The notes beneath the pieces were generated by a model. It did no database searches. It saw nothing but the letters and a program-made list of their open reading frames with translations, and was not told the DNA's origin. The position numbers and the translations under genes were made by a program. A stretch of DNA of 64,000 nt. It comes from Oreohelix idahoensis. Taxonomy: Eukaryota; Mollusca; Gastropoda; Stylommatophora; Oreohelicidae. Shown piece by piece: positions 9,802 through 22,159 of this stretch. Location: positions 248,001-312,000 of the forward strand of contig JAMPIV010017762.1 in NCBI GenBank assembly GCA_024509875.1, given 5' to 3'. The first letter of the stretch is position 1; each line of letters starts with the position of its first letter.

Positions 9802-10857
9802 ATGCGCACAGTTTCCTTTAAGCAGACAACTCCCCCCCCCCCCCGTACTAGGGTGGAAGTTTTAGGCGACGCGGTTTCATCTGCGTCGAGCCTGAATAAT
9901 CATAACAGAACGGATAGTCAGCCCCAGATCACTATTCCGTCAGACAGTCATGTAACTAGGTTAGCAGGTCAGCCCCTATGCACCGCTTCACCAAGCAATG
10001 TAAACAGAAATGTGTCGAGTGGCCTAGTTACGACAGAAAGCGGTCAGCCTACGGTCACCGCTATGCTGTGCAAACCATGTGCAATAAATGACCAGATTAT
10101 CACTTTGCCCACTACAGCCTTTAAAACACACGATAAATTACCAACTAGCGTTTTATTGAGCAACTCACCTGTAGCGAGTAGCCAGCCTCAGACCACTACT
10201 CAGCTTTGTAACCTAAAAAGGACAGACGGTTCGCAAGCCCCCGTTTTGTCAAATAGTTTAGATATGGCAAGTGGCCATTCTGCCACTTTGCCAAGTAGAC
10301 AGTTTATAGCGAGTGGCCAACCTCAGCTTACCACTCCGACATGCAGTCTAGTGATAATATCTCTCAATATCAATGGTTTGAGAGATAAGCTGGACCATGT
10401 AATTAAACTAATTAAAAAAGATAAACCTGATTTTTTGTTCTTGCAACAAACAGGGGTTATGTCCGACTTTACTGCCAGTTGGATTGTAACTAGATTAGGA
10501 CTTAAACATGGCTGGTTCGCCTTAGGCCCCAGGCATAGTAGTGCCGCCATCTTACAAATTAACGAAGATTGGGACACGATACATTATAGGACAGACGGCT
10601 ATATCAGAACCGTTATAATTCAAATACAAAGCAAATACAACAGACAAGACACACACACACTCATCAACATATATGCACCAGCGAAAAGTGACGAACGACC
10701 TAGTTTCTATGACAAATTACATGACACTTTAACAAAACATTACAAAGGGAATAGGAAGATTTTGGGCGGAGACTTTAATTGTGTCCTGTCTGACCTAGAC
10801 TTGTCTGGGAGCTCCAGGGGGGGGGAGCACAGGCGCGAGAAAAGTCTTCGCTCTTAA
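9802..10857 (+). pseudogene. LINE ORF2 N-terminus with APE endonuclease (first segment)
   Basis: The 351-codon segment begins with about 180 residues of Thr/Ser/Gln/Pro-rich sequence with loosely repeated SGQP-type motifs. The endonuclease then starts at VIISLNINGLRDKL, with FLFLQQTG in place of the usual LQET-type metal site. Further motifs are INIYAPAKSDERPSFY and GGDFNCVLSD. The order and motifs match L1/Tx1 endonucleases. In the usual motif the QQT position is QET, so the metal-binding Glu appears lost. The frame is lost in a run of G residues near 10820. A poly-C tract near 9831-9844 close to the start is another likely site of length change. Confidence 0.7.
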
Positions 10858-10871
10858 GACAAATACAGACT

Positions 10872-11321
10872 ATGCTAGACGAACACGACTTCTCGGACGT
10901 ATACAGAAAAATAGAGCCTCACAAACAAACCTTTACGCACTATGACAATATAAACCCATATTTTAGACGGGCATCAAGACTGGACAGAATATATGCATCT
11001 AGTACCTACAATATACACAAAACATACCATATAGGAAGCACTCTTACATTTACAGATCACAAGGCAGTTTACACATCTTTAAGTATGGGACACACGCATA
11101 AGCAAGTAAAGAGATCCCCACATTGGAAATTTAACAACAGTCTACTTAAAAACACTTACTATACAGAACAAATAACACAACTGACACAAGGTTATGCACA
11201 AGACATTCCCGATAACAACATTGCACAATATTGGGATATGTTAAAAACACAATTAGAGATAGAACGCAGATTTTGGCTACATTTATTCACAAAAAATTTA
11301 AGAAAGAAGAGGGGATTTTAG
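10872..11321 (+). pseudogene. LINE ORF2 endonuclease C-terminus (second segment)
   Basis: This continues the ORF at 9802 in another frame. The 149 codons include FTHYDNINPYFRRASRLDRIYAS and FTDHKAVYTSL, the SRLDRIY and DHKAV-type motifs that close an L1/Tx1 endonuclease. A second shift near 11300 moves the coding signal to another frame (EEGILEEAISLTKSLEIKE) up to the (TA)n tract. Confidence 0.7.
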
Positions 11322-11368
11322 AAGAAGCAATTAGTTTAACCAAAAGTTTAGAGATAAAAGAAATCAAA

Positions 11369-11830
<462 letters not shown>

Positions 11831-11901
<71 letters not shown>
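11831..11901. repeat. (TA)n microsatellite, right part
   Basis: About 70 bases of pure TA lie directly after the MITE. Confidence 0.98.
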
Positions 11902-11903
<2 letters not shown>

Positions 11904-12835
11904 CTGTTTCCTTTAACCCAACCACCAGTGTAAGTCAGAATTTGAGAAGAAAAGTCTAGCGCGTAGACATAACCATTTCTATTGGATTATCGGTTAACAA
12001 GTGATTCGTGGAGATTTTTATTCTGGATTTTCTGGTAAATAGTGCTAAGTTTTACAAGTATTCTACGGTGATAGCATTTAAAGTTAAACACTTAAATACT
12101 TAAACATACAGTTAAATACTTAACTTAGTTCTTTTTCTTTGCTAGTAAGGCGAATTAAATAAAATAACGAGTATTTTAATATTTGTAGTAAAACCTATAT
12201 CCAAATAGACGTTCCAGCCCGAGCGGGAAACAAGACTGTTTTCCCCGCCCGCCCTCAACACTGCAAGAGTTGTCGCAACGAAATTATTCAGTTGTAGTTC
12301 CTGTATCTAGAATCACATTCCCCTGTGCACACATCGAAGTAACAGTGCTAGTTTTTTTTTAGAAAAGTGAAGACAACCCTTTATGATTTATATTATTTCC
12401 AGGATTCATCGTGGACCTTAACTTATTCGGCGTTCACATCAATAGTTTTTGTTGTTGTTGGCATGAACTGGGGCCAATTAGTGTCCTCGACAGCTGGGGG
12501 TGATCTACTAATCAACAGTAAAATAGGGATTAGGTTCGTGGAATAAATTTACCAAGGGATATCACAGACGCAAGGGAAGAATACAAAATAGGGACGAGTG
12601 TGAGAGGTGGCCACATGAATGAGAGAGCATATCTTATTGTTGCTGGAAAGTATCTATTAATTGTTGGTGGTTTGATTTTGTTTACTTTACTTGGTCATAT
12701 AGTATACCAATATTGTTATTCTGTAAGCCTAGTACTAACCTTCAACTTTTAAGTTAACATTTTCTTTGGGTTATTTTCCTTTATAAGGTGAAGGCGCATC
12801 ATTCTTCTTCATTTCTTCTATATGTAAATGATTTT
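11902..12835 (+). repeat. Dispersed repeat, copy A, left part
   Basis: There is no ORF. A part near 12470 (GAACTGGGGC) and the segment before the LINE insertion (GGGTTATTTTCCT) align with the inverted copy at 30.5-31.3 kb. The sequence continues after the LINE at 15961. It may be the leader or LTR region of an old LTR element, but I could not define ends. Confidence 0.45.
12824..12835 (+). repeat. Target-site duplication, left copy (12 bp)
   Basis: The sequence gtaaatgatttt is repeated exactly at 15949-15960, bracketing the LINE. Confidence 0.9.
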
Positions 12836-12904
12836 AGGCCGTAAGGAGGCAGCCCCTCCACCATGCAAAGGCACAACAGGCCAATCACCTGTTTGTCTTA
12901 AACT

Positions 12905-15310
12905 ATGATTACGAGCAATACAAGAGAGAAAACCGGACTGATTCTAAAGGCAATGAACTGGAACGGACTACGGACTACGACTTATGGAACTTGGAACACA
13001 AGAAGTATAAATGGGAAGGAAGAGGAGCTGGTGGAAGAGATGAGGAAAGCAAAACTAGAAATCCTGGCTATAACGGAAACGAAGAAAAAAGGACAAGGAG
13101 TCATGGATCTCGATGGCAACACGTTGCTCTACAGTGGTGTACCCATATCTGAAAGAGCTAAAGGGGGCGTGGGTTGCATTGTGGCCCAAAATCAAAAAGA
13201 TAGTATCAAGGGATGGAACTTTGTCTCGGAGCGCATTATGTTTGTAAAACTAAAAGAAGGAGAAACCATAGTCAACCTGGTCATAGTGTATGGGCCAAAT
13301 GAGGATGAGAGAGCAGAGGTCAAGGAGGAATTCTTCGAGCTGCTTCAAAGGACAGTGGATGACTGCCTAGATGAAGTTATCATGCTCGGAGAATTTAATG
13401 CCAGAGTTGGAAATGACCATGCTAGATGGGGTGGAGTTATCGGAAGATATGGAGAAGACACTCTCAATGACAATGGAAAGCGACTCCTTAGATTCTGCAG
13501 TGAGCAGAATCTGATCATTACAAACACAAAGTTCCCCCATAAGCGCATACATGCATACACTAGATGTGAACCAACCAAGAATGAGAAGTCAGTGATCGAC
13601 TATGCCATTGTTCGGAGAAGCTCATTCAGATATGTCCGAGATGCAAGAGTCTGGAGGGGGCCAGAGATTGGAAGTGATCACTACCTGCTAACAATCAAAC
13701 GAACAACTGAAAGAGTTGCTCAGCCTAGGAACTGCCCAACATCACGCAAGAAACCAAGTAAACGAGCAGGAGAAATGAGCATTAGGACCTACAAGCTGAG
13801 AGAGCCAGAAATTAAGACCAGATATCAGGGGCTTATTGCTACAGCAGTGAGCAACACAGAAGAACGACCTGATGACTTGGAAACCCTCTGGAATAAATTC
13901 AAGGATATCATAAAGACAGCTGCTGCAGAAGCGTGCGGTGAAGTCCGACTTGGGAACCAGAGAAAGAGGACACCTTGGTGGACAGAGGAAGTCAAAGAGA
14001 AAATAAGAGAGAAGAAAATGGCATGGAAACAATACTTAGGAGCAAAAAACACAACAGGACAAATGGAAAAATGTAGAGAATATGTGACACTCAGAACAGA
14101 AGCAAAGAACAAAGTGCTAGCAGCAAAACAGAAGTCCTGGGAAGAATTTGGAGAAAAGCTAGAAAAAGATGCACAAGAAAACCAGAAATTGTTCTATAAG
14201 ACCCTAAAGAACATGAGGAAGGAAAAACAATGTCCTCTCAAATTTATAAAGGACAAGCAAGGCAAATTGCTTACTGCCCCAAAGGAAGTAATGGAAAGAT
14301 GGAAAGAATATTTCTCAGAACTCCTGGATGGTGAGCATGGTGAAGCATCAGAAATGATAACCACTAGCACAGAAGAGAAAACCAATGATGGTAAAGATGA
14401 CATAAAGATGGAAGAACTGAGGGCAGCACTAGAGAAAATCAAGATGGGCAAAGCAGCAGGGCATGATGGTATAACACCAGAAATGGTTAAGTACATGGGA
14501 GCATCAGGCGACCTATTACTCCTAAAGGTCCTACAGGCAGCATGGTGCAACAAGACCATACCAAAGGATTGGGAGATTGCCATCATAACACCAATTTTCA
14601 AAAAGGGTGACAATCGACAATGTGGAAACCATAGAAGCATATCCCTTCTCAGTGTCCCTGGTAAAATCTACTCTAGAATCCTAGAGCAGAGACTCCGACG
14701 CCTAGCTGAGCCACAATTGGATGAGGTCCAGTGCGGATTCCGAGCAAACCGAAGTACTCAAGACCTAATCTTCACTCTCAGACAGCTGAGTGAAAAGGCC
14801 CTTGAGTATAAGAGTGAGATCCATCTTTGTTTCATAGATCTGGAAAAGGCGTTTGACAGGGTCCCCTGGAGCAAACTTTGGGACTGTTTGGCAAGGAAGA
14901 ATATTCCAGCACCTCTGATTCATGCTATACAGAGCTTCTACAAGTCTTGCAGAAATTATGTGAGGACAGCAAACCATAAGTCAGAAGAGTTCAGGACCAC
15001 CACTGGTGTAAGACAAGGTGATATCCTATCACCTTACCTCTTCATACTCCTTATGGACGATGTCATCAAGGCATGTAAGGAGAGAACAAGAAAGTATTCA
15101 GTGGGGTACTGGAAGATGAGACAGGTCTATATTTCAGAGCTGGCATTTGCTGATGATGTTGCCCTGATTGCTAAATCAGAGGCACATCTCCAATCCAACC
15201 TGCAAGTCTGGAAGGAAGAGCTGGAGAAGAAAGGGATGGTCATACGCAGCTCTAAAACAAAATCCATAGCGATGTCACGAGAAGAAAGAGTACATCAGAT
15301 TAACCTTTGA
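12905..15310 (+). pseudogene. LINE endonuclease-reverse transcriptase, main segment
   Basis: The segment has 801 codons ending at a TGA at 15308-15310. The endonuclease starts at about residue 20 (TYGTWNTRSING), with ITETKKKG, GEFNARVGND and GSDHYLL. The reverse transcriptase has AGHDGITPEMVK, CGFRANRSTQDL, FIDLEKAFDRVPW, GVRQGDILSPYLF and the catalytic FADD at about 748. The GDFN motif of most relatives is GEFN here. The reading continues beyond the stop in the same style at 15311-15948, so the TGA is a single break in a longer protein of about 1,000 residues. The Met at 12905 is upstream of the endonuclease, and a later in-frame Met at about residue 17 is also possible. Confidence 0.88.
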
Positions 15311-15948
15311 GAACAGGTCCTGGAGCAGGTCGAGCACTTTAAATACCTCGGAGCTATTATAGACCAAAAGGGAGGCATCAGAGAAGAGTTGGCCACTCGA
15401 AAAGCAGCGGCTGGGAGACTTTTTCAGGCCATAAATCGTGGATTCCTCAGCAAGAAAGAGGTTGGTAAGAAAACGAAGATGGCTGTATACCGCTCCACCT
15501 ATGTCCCAGTCTTGACATATGGATGCGAGTCGTGGGCAATGACTACAACCCACAAAAGCCAGATCCAAACCTCAGAAATGAGGTATCTGAGGAAAGGGGT
15601 TGAAGTAACAAGAAGAGACATGGTCCGCAACCAGACGATCCGTCAAGGCCTAAAATCCCATCCGCTGCAGACCCAAATAGAACAGTCCCAACTAAGATGG
15701 TTTGGCCATGTCTGCAGAATGGGAGAAGATCGGCTACCACGACAAGCATGGGAAACAAAGAGCCAGGGATCCAGACCTCCAGGACGACCCAGAGTCCGCT
15801 GGGAGGACAACATTAGATAATCTTTGAAGGACCGAGGACTAGAATGGAACCAGGCCAGGAAGAAGACAGCTGATAGAATGGTCTGGCGCTCTCTCTTCCA
15901 AACCTCTACACCTCACGGTAGAAGGGGAACGACTAAGTAAGTAAGTAG
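15311..15948 (+). pseudogene. LINE C-terminal segment after the stop
   Basis: In continuity with the ORF above, this segment reads FKYLGAIIDQKGG, VLTYGCESWAM, RWFGHVCRMGEDRLP and GRPRVRWEDNI, the usual C-terminal motifs of RTE-like proteins. A second stop follows at about 15818, but similar sequence (KDRGLEWNQARK, WRSLFQ) continues to the tail. Confidence 0.85.
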
Positions 15949-15960
15949 GTAAATGATTTT
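15949..15960 (+). repeat. Target-site duplication, right copy (12 bp)
   Basis: This is an exact match to 12824-12835. Confidence 0.9.
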
Positions 15961-16341
15961 CTTGATACCTTTGGTTAGCTTGATGTTGTAAACTGTTTAG
16001 TGATAATAAACAACAAGAAAACTTAACTTTGTGTGTTGGTCAGACCCATACCATTTATCATTAGGTTATTTCACGTCTGTGTGTCTTGTTATCACATAAT
16101 TGTGTGTGTGTAGAGTAACCTGTTCTTTCATTAGATAGGCAGGCAAAGACTGTTTTATAACAAAGCATAGTTGTACGGATAGGCTGGATGAGAGAAACAT
16201 ACTCACTCCAGAGACATATCTTTCCCTCAACCTACCACCTGTAAACCTATTTTCTATATATTCTAGTGTATCAGTAAATCATTTCTCTTTACCTAGACTG
16301 GGCCCAATAAACCAATTAACCTACCGTAGGACAAATATATC

Positions 16342-16344
<3 letters not shown>
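15961..16344 (+). repeat. Dispersed repeat, copy A, right part
   Basis: No ORF. Aligns in inverted orientation with about 30.54-30.9 kb. Shared blocks include TGATGTTGT, GTGTTGGTCAG, TCACGTCTGTGT and GATAGGCTGGA, in the same order. Confidence 0.7.

Positions 16345-16435
<91 letters not shown>
16345..16435. repeat. (TA)n microsatellite
   Basis: About 90 bases of TA with one G interruption near 16393. Confidence 0.97.
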
Positions 16436-16436
<1 letters not shown>

Positions 16437-17929
16437 TTACTCATCTTCAGGCTGCCTCTAGAAAAAATGATAATGTATAAGTGGTAAGCGCAGGTCCCTC
16501 CAAACATTTATCAAAAAGTTACCTTGTGATAATTATATACAATTTACTAGTCCTTGCGAGGTTTCCCCTTTTTGCCCAGAGGCCGTCCACCAAAAACACA
16601 ACTCCTTTATTTTGCAGAAAGATCTGATATGCCCACACGTATTACGTGTTTGTGACTTTACCTTAATTAACTTTACGAAGTTTTAATTAGCGAGTATAAA
16701 CACCCTTCGTTTAAATTGCTTTGCAAAAGAACCACTTCACTTATTAATTTATGGATACAATCACTCTAGCTCAAGTTAAAAAATAGTAGTCAATGACCAC
16801 CCAGTTACAACTGCCAAAAAGCCTAGGGTCCCTTACCTCAAACAGAAATTGATTCTGCTGGAATTATCTCTCCGAGTAAGTGTCAGAGGAATGTCTCTCC
16901 GAGTAAGTGTCAGAGGTTCAGTGTTACTATTTTTTGCTTCCGTTCCGGGTCCTGATAACACTCAGGTAAGAAATTACTCTTAGCTGTTACTTATGTTCAC
17001 ACAGATATTTATGAAAACATCGGATGAAACTGTACGTATTATTCCCAGGTGTTATCAGGTAAGTAAGTACAGAAAAAAGCACTTAAGGTTTTGTCCAGGT
17101 GTTAAACCTTGAACTCTCCTTTACCGTGTCTCCACTTTGGCAAGGTAGAAGAGCATGTGTGTCTCCTTGACCCCAAGAGCTATCCCGGCGGTAGGAAAGT
17201 TACAAGCAGGGTCACCCTAGTGCCCTAGAAATCTAGGCCACTAGGTCTCCCAAGCCGGACAGGTCGAAGGGTAAGGACCAGACAAAGAGAGAAACACGCA
17301 CACACACCTGATGCTTTGCAGGCAGGCTGGGGACAGTTATGGGCTAAGGAAGGCAACCCTACAGAAAAGCCTGTTGAAATCGGATGCACTGGGCCACAGG
17401 CTTAACGAAACAGTGCAACGTTCTTCGCCTAATGATGACGTCAAGAGAGAGAACCTTGGACCACCATCATCTGGAACAATGTTTTGATGTTTGTTAGTTT
17501 TCATTGTTTCAATGTGTGTTCGTTTTCGTTGTTTCGGATGTTTGGTGAGTGAGACTTTCTAGACTCTACGACGTTTACAAATAAATCTTCTTCATCTGAT
17601 TATCTCGTATCTTTGATCTGTGAACTAGTGGCCGATACGGGCACATCCTGTGCTTAGTGTTAACGTTAATTGTGTAGGATTAGATAGTCTGCTGCGGGGA
17701 GAGGGGGGAGGGGAGGGGGGGGTCCGTAGTGTAATTTGAATTGTCTTTTTAATGTCTGGAAGCATATACAAAAGTGAAAGAGACAGAACATTTGGAAAAT
17801 TTCTTTCCACCGGAAGTCTGATAACTATAAGTGTTAGAGGAAGGATATATTTAACTTGCGAAGATAATTAAAATCAAACAACAGGGAGGGCAGGGAAAAT
17901 CTACCTTTATCTTTTACACAATACGAAAG
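16436..17929. other. No gene recognised; short tandem duplication at 16867-16916
   Basis: There is no supported coding sequence. A 23-base motif (starting tctctccgagtaagtgtcag) occurs twice with 27-base period at 16867-16889 and 16894-16916. A G-rich run lies at 17695-17721. Confidence 0.6.
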
Positions 17930-17940
17930 ATAACGGAAAT
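17930..17940 (+). repeat. Target-site duplication, left copy
   Basis: The sequence ataacggaaat matches ataactgaaat at 19960-19970 at 10 of 11 positions. Confidence 0.75.
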
Positions 17941-17954
17941 CATCATCATCATCA

Positions 17955-18713
17955 TCAGTTGCCATCTCCACAACGAAGGTTGGCTGTAATGGATCTCCAA
18001 TGTCTTCTGTCTCTTGTCTTGGTGGTGCACTCTGATAGACTCTTTCCTGTCCATCTCTTGATGTTATCTTCCCACTTATAGCGCTGTCTTCCCCTTGCAC
18101 GTTTGCCTTCAACTCTCCCTTCTGTTATGGTCTTCTGCAAGGTGTTGTGCCTTTTTATGTGGCCAAAGTATTTTAACTGCCGAACTTTGACCTCCCTCAT
18201 TAGTTCTCTTTTCATACCTAGATTTTCTAGGACCTCCATATTTGTTTTCATCTCTTTCCATGAGATACGCCCCATTCTTCTATATATCCACATTTCAAGA
18301 GCCTCAATTCTTTCTTCCAAATGTTTATTCATCGTCCATGTTTCTGCACCATACAGAAATGCAGAATATATATAACACTTTATGATTCTCAGTTTTAATT
18401 TGTAAGATAACTGTTTGGATGTCAGTATATGTTTCATGTTGTTGAATGTAGCTTTGGCCATTCCTATTCTTTTCTTGATTTCTGTTTCACATCTGCCATC
18501 TTCTGTTATTATATGACCAAGATATACGTAGCTCTTGACTTGTTCCAGGATTTTCCCATTTACGCTTATCTTTAATGTGGGTTTATCGTCTGTTTTGCTA
18601 ATTATCATAGTTTTTGTTTTCTCAATATTAATGTCGAGTCCATAGTCATGACTTATACTGTTCACTTGCTTCACTAGTTCTTGTAACTCCTGTTCGCTTT
18701 CAGCTAACAACAC
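17955..18713 (-). pseudogene. LINE reverse transcriptase C-terminal segment
   Basis: These 252 codons start at LLAESEQELQ, just after the reverse transcriptase active-site region. They continue through VKSYVYLGHIITEDG, FLYGAETWTM, RRMGRISWKEMKTN, LKYFGHIKRHN and GKRARGRQRYKWEDNI to the stop by the tail. The motifs and order are those of RTE-like C-termini. The FADD-type active site lies upstream of this segment across a frame break near 18715-18780. Confidence 0.85.
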
Positions 18714-18782
18714 GGTATCATCTGCATATCTAAGGTTGTTTATTGACCTTCCACTGATGTTCAGTCCTGGTATTTCCTGTAT

Positions 18783-19037
18783 CTATTTGAAAATTTTTTC
18801 GGTGTATAAATTAAATAGGCAGGGGGACAGCACACAACCTTGTCTGACACCTCTTTTTATGTCTATGTATGGTGAATAATTCCTTCTCGATCTTACTGTG
18901 GCAGTTTGCTCCCAATAAAGGTTACTGAGTATTCTTATATCTTTTCCATCAATACCTATGTCTTTGAGGCATTCAATTATTTTTTCTTGATGGACTCTGT
19001 CAAAAGCCTTCTGATAGTCAATGAAGCACATATACAT
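18783..19037 (-). pseudogene. LINE reverse transcriptase core segment
   Basis: The 84 codons contain CFIDYQKAFDRVHQEK (catalytic Asp motif), GVRQGCVLSPCLFNLY and a YWEQTATVRS spacer. It precedes the segment at 17955-18713 in protein order and is in another frame. Confidence 0.85.
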
Positions 19038-19203
19038 ACATTTTTGGACCTCTGTATATTTTTCTGCTAATATTCGTAGGCAAAATATTGCCTCTCTTGT
19101 TCCACTGTTCCGTCTAAAACCAAACTGTTCTTCTTGGATTTCGCTGTCTACTTTACTTTTTATTCTTTCCTGTATGATTTTGAGCAGTATCTTAATTGCA
19201 TGA

Positions 19204-19959
19204 CTAATCAGGCTGATTGTTCTGAAGTCTGAACATTCTGTTGCATTTGGTTTTTTTTTGTAATGTTATGAAAACTGATGTCTTCGTGTCGTGTGGTATA
19301 TATCCTGCATTGTATATATCGTTGCATATTTCTGTGATTGTATCTATACCAAAGCTCGCCAGAGCTTCTATCATTTCAATTTTTATGTTATCCATGCCTG
19401 CTGATTTTCCTTTTTGTATCATATGAATGGCATTCTCTACTTCTGATCTGAGAATGTTTGGGCCTTCATTAGAACCTGGTGATGGTTTTTTACCTCTGTT
19501 GACCTCGAATAATTCTTTTACGTATTCTGCCCATCTGTTTGAAATGTCTTTCTCATCTAGTAATATTACACCATTTTTGTTCTTGATACAGCTTCCTCCT
19601 TGTGCAAACCGCGACCGATTTGATAATTTCTTTATTTCTTCATGCATATCTCTTGTCATGTGCTTTGCTTCCAAGTCTTCTATTTCCTTGCATTTTGTTT
19701 CTATCCATCGTTCTTTTGCTTCTCTACACATAGTACGTATGTCATTGTCTATTGTTTTATATTCTGGAGTGTTTTTTGCTTTTTTTTCTTTCTGCCATTT
19801 TATTCAAGATGTCATCTGTCATCCAAATTTGATTTTTCTTAGACTCCTTTTTAGGTAAATTTGCATTCGCTGATTGTATGCTTGTTTTTAAGCATTCCCA
19901 TTTTGCGGTTGCTTTTTCTTCTGGGTTTTCTCTTCTATACTGCTCCATGCTTTCTGTCA
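19204..19959 (-). pseudogene. LINE endonuclease-to-RT linker and RT start
   Basis: Two frames carry this part. The ORF at 19204-19731 has DISNRWAEYVKELFEV and GKSAGMDNIKIEMIEAL, the usual entry to the reverse transcriptase. The ORF ending at 19757 holds the preceding charged linker (WECLKTSIQSANANLPKKES). The endonuclease is missing because the insertion is truncated at 19959. Confidence 0.8.
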
Positions 19960-19970
19960 ATAACTGAAAT
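19960..19970 (+). repeat. Target-site duplication, right copy
   Basis: Pairs with 17930-17940 with one mismatch. Confidence 0.75.
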
Positions 19971-22159
19971 AGCCGAGGACAAAACCGACTCACTTCCCTG
20001 TGGAATAGTGAAAAAATCCGGTGAAAAGAAGAGAAGTTGTAGCAAGCCGACATGGTAGATGAAGGTAAACGAGTTATTGGAAGAAAATGGAGGAAAGATA
20101 AAAAACTGAATGTAATGTTGTAACATGTAGGAAGATAAAAGGAGTCACATGACGATTGTCTTCCAATTAATTTATTAATCGCTGATGGCGGTTGTCTCTT
20201 GTAAAAGGCTAACATATACTGTACATTAAGCATATTTTTCATTTTGTCTCTCTTATTAATGGACGTTCAAATGGTGGACGTTTATAGTACAGACTGATTT
20301 ATCATTTTTACAGCTCTGAATTTCCTGTGACATCAAGAAATAATTAAATAGGAACAATCTATTGCCCGCTTTCCTACAGTCTGATGGAGCTTGGCTAGTG
20401 TCTGAAAGGCAATCATTTAAATGGCATGATTTTGTAGCGGAGAAGTAATGAATAGAATTGTTTTAATGGGTCTTGAGAATAATAGATAACATTTCATGGT
20501 GATTTGTTAATGAGATGTGGTCGCTGAGGGGTGAAAATATGGAGAGAATGAAAAGGGCGTGGCAGGAGATAAAATATTATCAACAATATTCTGCCCATTT
20601 CACTCCTTACGGAACATGGACTATCACTGCACCTTGTTCCACTGCAAGAAATATACACCTAAGCTTTAATGAGTTCTTTCAATTGTAGTTTATGTAGTGA
20701 TTTCTTTATCCCGATGAGGTTGCCAGTTTCTGTAGTAATTTCTTTATCACGACGAGATTGGCAGTTTCTAGTTTTGAGGCGGAAAGATCGCGTGACTATA
20801 TTGTTGTAAAAGTTTTATGTCTCCGGTTTTCGATATAAAAGAAAGAATATTCATGTTCAGACCTGGAAATAATATTGGGTCAAAGTACTGTAGTTCACAG
20901 GAAGTATTCTTCTATGGATGTAAATGTCCAGATTATGCAGATTTAATTTTGTATTAAAGTGTTCTGGGACTCAAAATACCTGTGTTCAGTACTTTATGCA
21001 GGAAGAAAGACTGAATAAATGCAACCTACTCAATCTCATATACAACAATCCCAAACCTGATTGTGTGTGGTTACACAGAGCAACAAATCATTCGAGTCAC
21101 TCATGTTAAAACGCCGCCTAACAACTTTTAACTTATGAACTTGTATTCTACGTACGTCATTCTCCATCACTTACCCCACCTTATCTTCACATTTTCACCA
21201 CTCCGCGAATGAGACAGTAGGTCACACAATAATTTCCCTCAAATTATGTAATTGAACACATTAACTTTTATATAAATCACAAGATCTATCCAAACATTCT
21301 CACTCATTATTTCACCTGACAGATTAATTACATAAATGTGGCCAAGTTAACATTACATATAATGATGATCACACGAAAAAAATCACGTGATACAAAGAGT
21401 CCCCTGCTGACACATTAACAACACACATTCTGAAAGCTAGAAAGGCTGCCATAGAATGGACCCCACTTAAAACACTGGGGAAATCACACCAAAAAAAAGA
21501 TTCTTGTAGCTAGAGCTGTAGATGGAATAAAAGGTTAAATGAATCTATATTTTAACATGCTTCACTTTACCATAATGTTCATTCATTGGTGGACTGAGAT
21601 AATAGATCTAAAAAATGTACACTTTAGCCAAAGCCCATCACCATTTACTGAATTTTGGCGCGATAAATTTTATCATAGATTATTATTTTAATTCGAGGAA
21701 AATTAGTTAAGCCCTTGGTTTATTATGTGTCAGATGACCTAGAGAGCTGAAATTATGCATACTACCTCTATCATGGTAAATTTTAAACTATCAAAACTTG
21801 AAGCAATGTCTAAAGACCTGTCCCGGGCCCATACAACAATTAAAATCAGACAATTTTCACAAGAATACAGCTGTGAAAGGATCACACACCTTGGTGAAGT
21901 TCTACACAAAACTTTGGACAGAATCATAAAACTTAATGACGTAAACGCAATTTGATGACTATTGAAGAACTTCCATTTTAGTGAATTAGAAAATAAAAGT
22001 GTGTAGCTTAAGCAGTGTTTTTACTGTACGTGTGTGTATTTCTAGACAAAATCAAAAGCTTTTATTTATGTTAGACGGAAACGATGATGTGTTGTTTTAG
22101 CTGTATTATAAAACAAACGTAATATTTTAATTTTGACACAGAATAAAATAACAACCGAA
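19971..22159. other. No gene recognised
   Basis: About 2.2 kb of AT-rich sequence with only short, motif-free ORFs. No tRNA or terminal repeats are seen. Confidence 0.4.

Larger units (their letters stand above)
12836..15948 (+). mobile_element. RTE-like LINE, full length, with perfect target duplication
   Basis: This 3.1-kb insertion is bounded by an exact 12-bp direct repeat. It has a roughly 70-bp 5' leader, an endonuclease-reverse transcriptase ORF, a short 3' region and a (TAAG)n-type tail at about 15934-15947. The length and tail are usual for the RTE group. Only a few coding lesions are seen, so the copy is fairly young. Confidence 0.92.
17941..19959 (-). mobile_element. 5'-truncated RTE-like LINE
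   Basis: The insertion is on the minus strand. Its 3' end carries an (ATG)n tail at 17941-17957, and its truncated 5' end is at 19959. Matching 11-bp duplications flank it. The coding region is broken into at least three frames but keeps recognisable reverse transcriptase and C-terminal motifs. Confidence 0.88.

Noticed and set aside
5741..11321. ORF1 at 5.7 kb and the endonuclease ORF at 9.8 kb as one Tx1-like element
   Set aside because: Nearly 3 kb of unrelated sequence, including a candidate host exon, separates them; two insertions of related type remain possible.
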